64,000 nt of DNA, from the NCBI RefSeq assembly GCF_001403615.1, contig NZ_LN879456.1, forward strand, positions 310,001 to 374,000, written 5' to 3'. Below are positions 51,128 to 58,977 of the stretch, piece by piece. This DNA comes from Desnuesiella massiliensis (GTDB lineage Bacteria > Bacillota > Clostridia > Clostridiales > Clostridiaceae). Within the stretch, counting starts at the first letter, position 1. Each line of letters begins with the position of its first letter. The notes under the pieces were generated by a model, which saw only the letters and a list, made by a program, of their open reading frames with translations, was not told the DNA's origin and searched no databases. Made by a program: the position numbers and the translations under genes.

Positions 51128-53245
51128 ATGAAGAATAAAAAGAATAATCATAATTATTTAAACCGTGAGCTAAGCTGGTTAGAGTTTAACCAAAGAGTAT
51201 TAGACGAAGCTAAGGATGAAAGTAATCCCCTTCTAGAAAGATTGAAGTTTTTAGCCATAACTGCTTCAAATTTAGATGAGTTTTTTATGGTAAGGGTAGG
51301 TTCAATTTGGGATCAAGTTCAGGCAAATTTTAAGGAAAAGGATCCTTCCGGGCTAACTCCCATAGAGCAATTAGAAAGCATAGGGCATAGAGCTCATAAG
51401 ATGAGTGTTGAGCAGCAGGAGTGCTATAACAATACCCTATTACCTTGTTTAAGGAAGGAACATATTTACATATTGAGTTTGAATGAACTTAGCCAAGAAG
51501 ATAAATTATATATAGAAAAATACTATAATAGCTATGTATTTCCTGTGTTGACTCCCATGGTGGTAGATAAAAGCAGACCTTTTCCATTAATTTTAAATAA
51601 AAGCTTAAATATAGCTCTACTCTTAGAGTATAGTGAGAACAAGGAAGAGACTATATTTGCTACGGTGCAGGTCCCCTCTGTTTTAAAAAGATTAGTAGAA
51701 ATACCTGCAGAAGATAATTCTAAGAAGTTTGTGCTATTAGAAGATATAATTAAGTTAAATATAAATTCTCTTTTTGTTGGTTATAAGGTTATGGCTATGG
51801 GTGCCTATAGATTAACAAGAAATGCGGATTTAAGCATTGATGAAGAAGGAGCAGAAGATTTATTAGAAACCATAGAGCAAAGCATAAGATTAAGACGTTG
51901 GGGAGCTACCATAAAGCTTGAATATGAAAAAGAACTAGATGATAGAATTTTAGCTATTATTAAAGAAGAGGAGGAGATAGAAGATAAAAGTTTATATGAA
52001 ATAAAGGGACCCTTGGATTTAACTTTTCTATTTAAGATATATTCGATTGAAGGTTATGCTCAATTAAAGTTTGATGATATAAAACCTGTAATATCAAGTG
52101 AGCTGTTGCAAAGTGATGATATATTTCAGGTGATTTCTAATAAAGATATTGTTTTGCATCATCCCTATGAAAGTTTTGATTCTGTTGTGGAACTAATAAA
52201 AGCTGCCGCCAAAGATCCTAAGGTTTTAGCTATTAAGCAAACCTTGTATAGGGTTAGTGGGAAATCTCCTATTGTAGAGGCTTTAGCAGAGGCAGCGGAT
52301 AATGGTAAGCAAGTTACAGCACTTTTAGAGCTAAAGGCTAGATTTGATGAAGAAAATAATATCAATTGGGCTAAAAGGCTAGAGCAAGCTGGCTGCCATG
52401 TTATTTATGGTCTAGTAGGTTTAAAGACTCATGGAAAGATACTTTTAATTGTAAGGCGAGAAGAGGATGGCATTAAAAGATATGTACATATGAGCACTGG
52501 AAATTACAATGATGTTACAGCTAATATATATACTGATATTGGATTTATAACTTCCAATCCCTATTTTGGAGCAGATGCATCTACATTGTTTAATATGCTT
52601 TCAGGATATTCTCAAATTAGGGATTTAAATAAAATAAATATTGCACCAACAAATTTAAGGAAGAAATTTTTATATTTAATCAATAGAGAGGCAGAGAACT
52701 CTCGTAATGGGAAAAAAGCAAAGATAATTGCAAAGATGAATTCACTGGTGGATGTTGAAATAATTGATGCTCTATATAAGGCCTCTAACGCAGGAGTAAC
52801 CGTTGAGCTTATAGTTAGAGGAATATGTTGTTTGAAACCAGGTGTGCCTGGGCTAAGTGAAAATATTGTGGTTAGGAGCATAGTTGGGAGATTTTTAGAA
52901 CATAGCAGAATATATTATTTTTATAATAATGGTGATGACGTAATTTACTTAAGCAGTGCAGATTGGATGAGCAGGAATTTAGACAGAAGGGTAGAAATAT
53001 TATTTCCTATAGAGGATAAAAAGAATGCTAAAGTATTAAAAGAAATATTGAGTGTTTATCTAAAAGATAATGTTAAGGCTCGTGTATTAAACAAGGATGG
53101 TAAATATATAAAACCTGAAGTTAAAGATGAAGATTATATAAATAGCCAAGAGTATTTTTATAGCAAGATCATAGAAGATATTAAAAGCTTAAAAAAGCTT
53201 AAAAGCAATATGGAGGAGTTTAGACCTATTACTTTGATCAATTGA
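51128..53245 (+). CDS. ppk: Polyphosphate kinase 1
   Basis: This 705-aa enzyme polymerises ATP gamma-phosphate into polyphosphate, reversibly. The N-terminal domain is NYLNRELSWLEFNQRVL. The phospholipase-D-like catalytic His motifs are GLVGLKTHGK (autophosphorylated His) and FLEHSRIYYFYN. The C-terminal end is DRRVEILFPI. The start is the ATG after AGGTGAGG. Operon order is Ppx-like, ppk, response regulator, kinase, with very short gaps, so polyP turnover and sensing seem linked. Confidence 0.96.
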   Translation: MKNKKNNHNYLNRELSWLEFNQRVLDEAKDESNPLLERLKFLAITASNLDEFFMVRVGSIWDQVQANFKEKDPSGLTPIEQLESIGHRAHKMSVEQQECYNNTLLPCLRKEHIYILSLNELSQEDKLYIEKYYNSYVFPVLTPMVVDKSRPFPLILNKSLNIALLLEYSENKEETIFATVQVPSVLKRLVEIPAEDNSKKFVLLEDIIKLNINSLFVGYKVMAMGAYRLTRNADLSIDEEGAEDLLETIEQSIRLRRWGATIKLEYEKELDDRILAIIKEEEEIEDKSLYEIKGPLDLTFLFKIYSIEGYAQLKFDDIKPVISSELLQSDDIFQVISNKDIVLHHPYESFDSVVELIKAAAKDPKVLAIKQTLYRVSGKSPIVEALAEAADNGKQVTALLELKARFDEENNINWAKRLEQAGCHVIYGLVGLKTHGKILLIVRREEDGIKRYVHMSTGNYNDVTANIYTDIGFITSNPYFGADASTLFNMLSGYSQIRDLNKINIAPTNLRKKFLYLINREAENSRNGKKAKIIAKMNSLVDVEIIDALYKASNAGVTVELIVRGICCLKPGVPGLSENIVVRSIVGRFLEHSRIYYFYNNGDDVIYLSSADWMSRNLDRRVEILFPIEDKKNAKVLKEILSVYLKDNVKARVLNKDGKYIKPEVKDEDYINSQEYFYSKIIEDIKSLKKLKSNMEEFRPITLIN

Positions 53246-53268
53246 TTCATGAAGAGGAGGAAAGGGTT

Positions 53269-53973
53269 TTGGAAAAGGATCATATTTTAATTGTTGATGA
53301 TGATAAGGATATTGTAAATCTATTAAAGGATATATTAGAAGACGAAGGGTATAAAACAGATCATTGCTACAATGGAAAAGATGCTTTGTATAAGATTAAC
53401 AATAACAAGTATGATCTTATAATTTTGGATGTTATGTTGCCAGATATAGATGGATTTGAGCTTTGTAGAAAGGTGAGAGATAAAGTAACTATACCTATTA
53501 TATTTTTAACAGCAAAAAGTAAGAATTTAGATAAGGTTATAGGGTTAGAGATCGGTGGAGATGACTATATAACGAAACCCTTTGATGATAGCGAAATTGT
53601 GGCAAGGGTTAAAGCACATTTAAGAAGAGAAAAACGCAATAAAATATCAGTAGAAATTCAAAATAATAATGTAATAGAATATGGAGATTTAGTTTTAAAT
53701 AAAAACTCTTATGAGGTTTCTTTAGGTGAAACCAAAATAGAGCTCTCCACTAGAGAGTTTCAGATACTGCTTTTTTTAGCTGAAAACTCAAATAGGGTGT
53801 TATCTAGAGAACAGATATATAACGGTGTTTGGGGTCATGAGGACTATGGTGACATAAACACCGTAACCGTTCATATAAAAAAGCTAAGGGAAAAATTAGA
53901 TAAAGAAGATAAATATATAAAAACTGTGTGGGGAGTAGGCTATAAGTTTATAGGTGAGAGAAAAAATGAATAG
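53269..53973 (+). CDS. OmpR/PhoB-family response regulator
   Basis: This 234-aa protein has a receiver domain with acidic pocket D10-D12, phospho-acceptor D54 (LIILDVMLPD) and the TAK...KPF switch residues. A C-terminal winged helix (STREFQILLFLAENSNRVLS...VWGHEDYGDINTVTVHIKKLR) follows. I chose TTG at 53269, 8 nt after GAGGAGG; an upstream TTG at 53242 overlaps the end of ppk and lies ahead of the ribosome site. It overlaps the kinase gene by 8 bp. Confidence 0.93.
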   Translation: MEKDHILIVDDDKDIVNLLKDILEDEGYKTDHCYNGKDALYKINNNKYDLIILDVMLPDIDGFELCRKVRDKVTIPIIFLTAKSKNLDKVIGLEIGGDDYITKPFDDSEIVARVKAHLRREKRNKISVEIQNNNVIEYGDLVLNKNSYEVSLGETKIELSTREFQILLFLAENSNRVLSREQIYNGVWGHEDYGDINTVTVHIKKLREKLDKEDKYIKTVWGVGYKFIGERKNE

Positions 53974-55282
53974 CATTTATAAAAAGATTTCTTTAGTTTT
54001 AATAGCATCTTTTGTTGTTGAGATTTTCATTGTAGGACTATTCTATAGACAAGTAGTGGTGAGTAAGGTTTTAGTAGAAATCAATAAAGAGGGCGACAAG
54101 AGACAATATCTGCTAAAAGAAATCAGTAATAAAATGCAAAAAACAAAAAATGATATAGTTGGAATGGAAAAAATAATAAAGGTGTATAGTACAAGGTATG
54201 ATATTGATTTTATTATAAAAAAAATAGATGGAGAAGTAATATACAGTACAAAGGATTATAGTAGCATTGAAAGAAATAAAGTGCAGGAGCAGGTATATAT
54301 AAAAGGCAACGGAAAAAATCCTCATATCATGTATGCTTATTTTCCTACAAAATTAGAGGAAATAGATAATATGATAAATAGCAGAAAGAGAATTATTGCT
54401 ATTTTAATATTTTTGCTTGTGTCTTCTATAGTATTTTTTATAATTTATAGAATATTAACGGATCCATTAAAGAAATTGAGTAGAGCGGTGAAAAATATTA
54501 ACTACGGAAATACTGAAGTCAGCATCCCTTATTACGGAGATGATGAATTTGGTATGCTATGCAGAAATTTCGAGGAAATGGGGAGGCGCCTAAAAATATC
54601 AGAAGAGAATCAAAAAGAGCTTATACAAGCAATTTCGCATGATATTAAAACTCCTCTAACCTCAATACTTGGTTATTCGAAAAGACTTACTGAGAGAAAG
54701 GTAAAGTCAGAAAGAATAGAGGAATACCATAGTATTATATTAAAAAAGTCCTTGGATCTAGAGTCTTTAATACTTGAACTGGAGGATTATGTAGATATTA
54801 ACTCAAATACCTTGTTAAATATTAAGAGTATTAATGTAAAGGACTTTCTTAAAAAGCTGCATGAAGATTTTAAGCGGGAACTACAAGAGTATGGAATAGA
54901 TATAACTTTATATCATAATATTGAAGAAGATTTTAAATTGCCTATGGATGATAAAAAAATTAAAAGAGTTTTTCAGAACATAATAAGTAATAGTATAAAA
55001 TATGCAGGGGAGAATATTCATATAGAAATGAATTGTTTTAAAAGCAATAATAAAGTATGCTTTGAAATAAAAGATAATGGCATAGGAGTGTCAGAATCAT
55101 ATATTGATAAAATTTTTGATAGATTCTATAGAGTAGATGGATCTAGATCGAGAGAAAAAGGAGGAACAGGCCTAGGGTTATCTATATGCAAAACCATAAT
55201 AAATCTTCATGGTGGCGACATTGGTGCTAAAAGTAAGGTTGGAGAAGGATTATTGATTTGGTTTACATTACCCTGTAAATAG
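53966..55282 (+). CDS. Membrane sensor histidine kinase
   Basis: This 438-aa protein has TM1 (about 8-28), an external sensor of about 110 residues, TM2 (about 143-165) and a HAMP linker. The HisKA domain has H225 (AISHDIKTPLTSILGYS), and the ATPase has N (ISNSIKYA), G1 (IKDNGIGVS), F (FDRFYR) and G2 (GGTGLGLSI) boxes. It overlaps the response regulator, its cognate partner. The input signal is unknown; the position behind ppk suggests phosphate or envelope stress. The ATG follows AGGTGAGAG. Confidence 0.93.
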   Translation: MNSIYKKISLVLIASFVVEIFIVGLFYRQVVVSKVLVEINKEGDKRQYLLKEISNKMQKTKNDIVGMEKIIKVYSTRYDIDFIIKKIDGEVIYSTKDYSSIERNKVQEQVYIKGNGKNPHIMYAYFPTKLEEIDNMINSRKRIIAILIFLLVSSIVFFIIYRILTDPLKKLSRAVKNINYGNTEVSIPYYGDDEFGMLCRNFEEMGRRLKISEENQKELIQAISHDIKTPLTSILGYSKRLTERKVKSERIEEYHSIILKKSLDLESLILELEDYVDINSNTLLNIKSINVKDFLKKLHEDFKRELQEYGIDITLYHNIEEDFKLPMDDKKIKRVFQNIISNSIKYAGENIHIEMNCFKSNNKVCFEIKDNGIGVSESYIDKIFDRFYRVDGSRSREKGGTGLGLSICKTIINLHGGDIGAKSKVGEGLLIWFTLPCK

Positions 55283-55295
55283 TTTTTATTTAATA

Positions 55296-55325
55296 TTGAC
55301 ATTTTAAACATATTTTATATATAAT
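55296..55325 (+). promoter_or_regulatory. argS leader promoter
   Basis: TTGACA (55296-55301) and TATAAT (55320-55325) have an 18-bp spacer, 14 bp after the kinase stop codon. Confidence 0.8.
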
Positions 55326-55339
55326 AAAATGTAACAACT

Positions 55340-55591
55340 TAATAGTGAAATTCAAAGAAGAGAAGAGTACTGTATAGATTTCTTTAAGCGAGTAGGGATA
55401 GAGTGAAAGCCCTATAAGAATATATATAAGGAAGAGAGTCTCAGAGAAGCCTTCTGAAATATAATAAAGTAAGGAGTGCCGCTAGAAAGCGTTATATTGA
55501 AAAGGGGATTTATTTATATACTTTAAATAAATCAATTGGAGTGGTACCGCGGAATATATCCGTCTCTTTTGCTAAGAGACGGATTTTTTAT
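55340..55591 (+). promoter_or_regulatory. T-box riboswitch, arginine (specifier AGA)
   Basis: Stem I has AAGAGTA, AGCGAGTAGGGATAGAGTGA and GGAAG, followed by AGA at 55435-55437, aligned with the specifier position in the asnA leader. The T-box core is GAGTGGTACCGCGG at 55539-55552, with U (TGGTACC) reading an A73 discriminator. The terminator stem ATCCGTCTCTT / AAGAGACGGAT plus T6 covers 55556-55590. The gene it should control, argS, starts 800 bp downstream because an IS200 element intervenes. Confidence 0.92.
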
Positions 55592-55653
55592 ATTGCTTTG
55601 ATAACCACTGGCTATGCCAGTGGATAAAATGGCTTTAGCTCTGAACAAAAAAA

Positions 55654-55707
55654 CTCCTATGATAAAATGAAAGCGACTGACAATCGCAAAACAAAATATC
55701 ATAGGAG
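55654..55707 (+). promoter_or_regulatory. Hairpin hiding the tnpA ribosome-binding site (copy B)
   Basis: CTCCTATGATA (55654-55664) pairs with TATCATAGGAG (55697-55707). The second arm covers the AGGAGG of tnpA. An inner GCGA / TCGC stem adds stability. Confidence 0.65.
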
Positions 55708-55716
55708 GTGTGTCGT

Positions 55717-56193
55717 ATGGGTAACGACATAGAAAGCTTAACACATACAAAATGGAGGTGTCAATATCATATAGTATTTGCGCCAAAGTATAGAAGACAG
55801 ATAATATATGGGAAATATAAAGCAGAAATCGGCAAGATACTACGAGAGATATGTATAAGAAATGGAGTAGAGATAATAGAAGCAAATGCATGTCCAGATC
55901 ATGTACATATGCTGGTAAGTATTCCACCAAAAATGAGTGTATCAAAATTCATGGGAATATTAAAAGGGAAAAGTAGCTTGATGATTTTTGATAGATTTGC
56001 AAATTTAAAATATAAATATGGTAACAGACATTTTTGGTGCAGAGGATATTATGTAGATACAGTTGGAAGAAATAAAACTGCAGTTGCAAAATATATACAA
56101 AATCAACTTCAAGAAGATCAAACAGCAGAACAGATAAGTATGAAAGAATATATTGACCCGTTCACGGGCGAGCCAGCAAAAGGTAGCAAATAA
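55717..56193 (+). CDS. tnpA: IS200/IS605-family transposase TnpA (Y1 HUH), copy B
   Basis: This 158-aa protein has HVH near residues 64-66 and a catalytic Tyr near 126 (AVAKYIQNQ). It is intact and differs from copy A at two residues. The ATG lies 8 nt after AGGAGG. Because the element sits downstream of the argS T-box on the same strand, tnpA may also be read from the argS promoter when arginyl-tRNA is uncharged. Confidence 0.93.
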   Translation: MGNDIESLTHTKWRCQYHIVFAPKYRRQIIYGKYKAEIGKILREICIRNGVEIIEANACPDHVHMLVSIPPKMSVSKFMGILKGKSSLMIFDRFANLKYKYGNRHFWCRGYYVDTVGRNKTAVAKYIQNQLQEDQTAEQISMKEYIDPFTGEPAKGSK

Positions 56194-56194
56194 A

Positions 56195-56217
56195 AAAGCC
56201 ACCCAACGAGGGTGGCC
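56195..56217 (-). terminator. Minus-strand terminator at the right side of IS200 copy B
   Basis: The stem GCCACCC / GGGTGGC has six T's only when read on the minus strand, the mirror of 738-762 in copy A. It would block antisense transcription into tnpA but not argS-directed transcripts. Confidence 0.65.
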
Positions 56218-56390
56218 GCTGTAAAAGTTTTGCGATTGGCGGTTTTTTCAGAGCGCGAGTAGCGCCGCCAGTACCATGCCCTTATAGGGCTTAATCAAGC
56301 CACCAGCTCAGCTGGTGGTACATGACTCTTTAAGAAATCATAATAACTTTATTTAAAAGCTAGAGTAAATTTAGTGAGAGGAGATTTAAT

Positions 56391-58082
56391 ATGAATTATA
56401 AAAAGATAATTGCAGAAAGAATAAAATGCCATGTGGAATTAGATTTAGACACCATTGAAAAACTTATTGAGATTCCTCCTAAACCTGAAATGGGGGATTA
56501 TGCCTTCCCTTGTTTCCAGCTATCCAAAGCTTTAAGAAAGGCTCCTGTTATGATAGCTACAGAGCTAAAGGCAAAAATAGATGTTACTGGTTTTGAAACT
56601 ATTGAGAACTTAGGACCTTATTTAAACTTTTTTGTAGATAAATCTATGTTTGTAAAAAGTACATTAGAGAAAATATTAACAGAAAAAGAGGCTTATGGAT
56701 CCTCGGATTTAGGTAATGGAAAAAATGTTATAGTGGAGTATTCTTCTCCTAATATAGCAAAGCCTTTTCATATAGGACACTTATTTAGTACATCTATAGG
56801 AAACTCTTTATATAAGATTCTCTCCTTTGAGGGCTATAATTGTATTGGAATTAATCATTTAGGTGATTGGGGTACTCAATTTGGAAAGTTAATATCAGCT
56901 TATAAGAGATGGATTAATGAAGAAGCTTTAGAAAAGGATCCTATAGCAGAATTGCTAAGAATATATGTAATGTTCCATGATGAAGCGGAAAAAGATCCTT
57001 CCTTGGAAGACGAAGCTAGAATGCACTTTAAACGTCTGGAAGATGGATGCGAAGAAGAAACTAAGCTATGGAAGAGGTTTAAAGATCTAAGCTTAAAGGA
57101 ATTTGAAAAAGTATATGATAAGCTTAATGTTAAATTTGACTCCTATGCTGGTGAAAGCTTCTATGGTGATAAGATGGATTCCGTAGTAGAGGACCTTGAA
57201 AGTAAGGGGCTTTTAGTAGAGAGTAATGGAGCAAAGGTAGTTATGTTAGAAGAATATAACATGCCACCATGCATCATTAAAAAGGCAGATGGAGCTACTA
57301 TATATGCTACAAGAGATTTAGCAGCAGCTATATATAGAAAGAAAACCTATGACTTTTATCAAAATATATATGTAGTAGGAACACCGCAAGCTCTTCATTT
57401 TAAACAGGTATTTACCACTCTTAAGCTGATGGGAAATCAGTGGGCTGATGACTGCAAACATGTAGGTTTTGGATTGGTTACTTTTGGAGATAAAAAGCTA
57501 TCTACTAGAAAAGGTGATGTAGTCTTACTAGAGGATTTATTAAGAGAAGCGGTAGCAAAGACTTTAGAGATAATTAATGAAAAGAATCCAACATTAGAAA
57601 ATAAAGAGGAAGTGGCTAATAAGGTTGGTATAGGAGCAGTTATATTTGCTTACTTAAAAAATAGCAGAGAAAGAGATATTGTTTTTGATTGGAATGATAT
57701 GCTAAGCTTTGAGGGAGAAACTGGACCTTATGTTCAATATACCTATGCAAGAGGTAAGAGTGTATTAAGAAAAGCTGGGGATATTAGTAAAGAAGTAGAC
57801 TTTTCATTATTAAATTCAAAGGAAGAGTTTGAGCTTGTAAAAGAATTAGAAAGCTTTAATAAAGCTGTTTTGGCTGCTATAGAAAAGCTAGAACCTTCAG
57901 TGATAACTAGATATATTATCAATGTAGCTAAGGCCTTTAATAAATTTTATAATTCCCATTCCGTATTAAATGTAGAGGATTTAGCATTAAAAGCTACAAG
58001 AATTAAGCTGGTAGAAGCTACTTGCCAAGTAATTAAAAATGGTCTTGCTTTATTGGGAATAGAAACTGTAGAAAGAATGTAG
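56391..58082 (+). CDS. argS: Arginyl-tRNA synthetase
   Basis: This 563-aa class I synthetase charges tRNA-Arg. The HIGH-type motif is SPNIAKPFHIGHLFST near residue 124, a KMSKS-like loop is KLSTRKGDV near 368, and the C-terminal anticodon domain holds the conserved Arg/Tyr-rich helix YTYARGKSVLRKA. GAGAGGAG precedes the ATG. Its T-box leader lies 800 bp upstream, beyond the IS200 copy. Confidence 0.96.
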   Translation: MNYKKIIAERIKCHVELDLDTIEKLIEIPPKPEMGDYAFPCFQLSKALRKAPVMIATELKAKIDVTGFETIENLGPYLNFFVDKSMFVKSTLEKILTEKEAYGSSDLGNGKNVIVEYSSPNIAKPFHIGHLFSTSIGNSLYKILSFEGYNCIGINHLGDWGTQFGKLISAYKRWINEEALEKDPIAELLRIYVMFHDEAEKDPSLEDEARMHFKRLEDGCEEETKLWKRFKDLSLKEFEKVYDKLNVKFDSYAGESFYGDKMDSVVEDLESKGLLVESNGAKVVMLEEYNMPPCIIKKADGATIYATRDLAAAIYRKKTYDFYQNIYVVGTPQALHFKQVFTTLKLMGNQWADDCKHVGFGLVTFGDKKLSTRKGDVVLLEDLLREAVAKTLEIINEKNPTLENKEEVANKVGIGAVIFAYLKNSRERDIVFDWNDMLSFEGETGPYVQYTYARGKSVLRKAGDISKEVDFSLLNSKEEFELVKELESFNKAVLAAIEKLEPSVITRYIINVAKAFNKFYNSHSVLNVEDLALKATRIKLVEATCQVIKNGLALLGIETVERM

Positions 58083-58118
58083 GCAAATTATATACACAAA
58101 AATAAAGATTACTAAAAT

Positions 58119-58157
58119 AAAGATATCAGGGTGTGTACCTTGATATCTTTATTTTAT
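58119..58157 (+). terminator. Terminator after argS
   Basis: The stem AAAGATATCA / TGATATCTTT, with further AGG/CCT pairing, is followed by a T-rich tract. Confidence 0.8.
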
Positions 58158-58302
58158 AATATAAGAAAGAAAAATAGTGAAAGCTATTACAATAAACGAA
58201 GTTTGAATATTTTGAAAAAATTCTTCTGAAAGGTTTACTAAGGATTTTAATTTGTATATAATTAAATTAAATAAAAGCTTAAAATATTTAGGAGGTGTAG
58301 TC

Positions 58303-58686
58303 ATGGAGGTAGTAAATATTATGAGTAGTAATGTTATAAATATAAACTATATGGATACTATAAAAACTGCCTTGAGTATAATGACAAGTAATAAGATTAA
58401 TGGTGCACCTGTGGTGGATGAACATAATAAGCTATTAGGCATAATAGTAAAAGCTGATATATATAGATTTTTAAGAGATGAAGGTCATTACGATACTTAT
58501 CCGGTAGAGAATATGATGAATAGGAAAGTCGTTACCTGCAGTGAAAATGATGATGTACTGGAGGTAGCTAAAAAAATTAGAAGAAATGATGTTATTGCAT
58601 TACCTGTAATTGATGATAATCTCAAAGTAAAAGGTATTGTAAGTATTGAAGATTTATTAGATTATTTTATAAAAATTAGAGAATAA
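58303..58686 (+). CDS. CBS-domain pair protein
   Basis: This 127-aa protein is two CBS domains forming one Bateman module. The first has VVNIMSSNVININYMDT and NKINGAPVVDE, and the second has VENMMNRKVVTCSEND and DVIALPVID. Such modules bind adenine nucleotides or SAM and regulate partner proteins; no partner gene is attached here. The start is the ATG after TTAGGAGGTG; in-frame codons upstream lack a ribosome site. Confidence 0.9.
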   Translation: MEVVNIMSSNVININYMDTIKTALSIMTSNKINGAPVVDEHNKLLGIIVKADIYRFLRDEGHYDTYPVENMMNRKVVTCSENDDVLEVAKKIRRNDVIALPVIDDNLKVKGIVSIEDLLDYFIKIRE

Positions 58687-58743
58687 ATTTTCTTTAAGAA
58701 AATAATTAAGAATACTGAGCAGTTTTTTTATGATATTTAAAAT

Positions 58744-58786
58744 AAAAGCTATAAATTAGCCTAAGGCTAATTTATAGCTTTTATTA
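58744..58786. terminator. Bidirectional terminator, CBS gene / feo locus
   Basis: A perfect 18-bp stem (AAAAGCTATAAATTAGCC / GGCTAATTTATAGCTTTT) with a 3-nt loop is followed by T's. It closes two convergent units. Confidence 0.9.
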
Positions 58787-58951
58787 CTTTTTATTTATAG
58801 AAATTAAATTGCTTGAGCATCCACTGCAATTGGTTGAAGATGAGCAACCATCACAACCGCAACTACCTGACTTAGATTTCTTAAAATTTTTATATAACAT
58901 AAATCCAGCGAAAGCAAATATAGAAGCAGTAATTAATATTTCTATTATCAT
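58784..58951 (-). CDS. FeoB-associated Cys-rich membrane protein
   Basis: This 55-aa protein has one membrane helix (residues 2-20), a basic stretch KNFKKSKSGS, then the Cys-rich tail CGCDGCSSSTNCSGC. It matches the small Cys-rich proteins often encoded after feoB in Firmicutes, which probably bind or hand over iron. It starts 26 bp after the feoB stop, with AAGGTG upstream of the ATG, so it is the third gene of a feoA-feoB unit. Confidence 0.88.
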   Translation of the reverse strand: MIIEILITASIFAFAGFMLYKNFKKSKSGSCGCDGCSSSTNCSGCSSNLISINKK

Positions 58952-58977
58952 AAAAACACCTTCTTTATATATTTAAA

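Larger units (their letters stand above)
55593..56329 (+). mobile_element. IS200/IS605-family insertion sequence, copy B (737 bp)
   Basis: This is nearly identical to copy A, with left palindrome CCACTGGCTATGCCAGTGG (55604-55622) and right palindrome CCACCAGCTCAGCTGGTGG (56300-56318). It carries tnpA only, in the same orientation as argS. The left end abuts the T-run of the argS T-box terminator; in copy A the same end also abuts a terminator hairpin. Near-identity of the copies points to recent movement. Confidence 0.92.

Noticed and set aside
55340..55591. The purine-rich leader before IS200 copy B as a stand-alone small RNA
   Set aside because: It has every T-box element in order with an Arg specifier, so a riboswitch for argS explains it.
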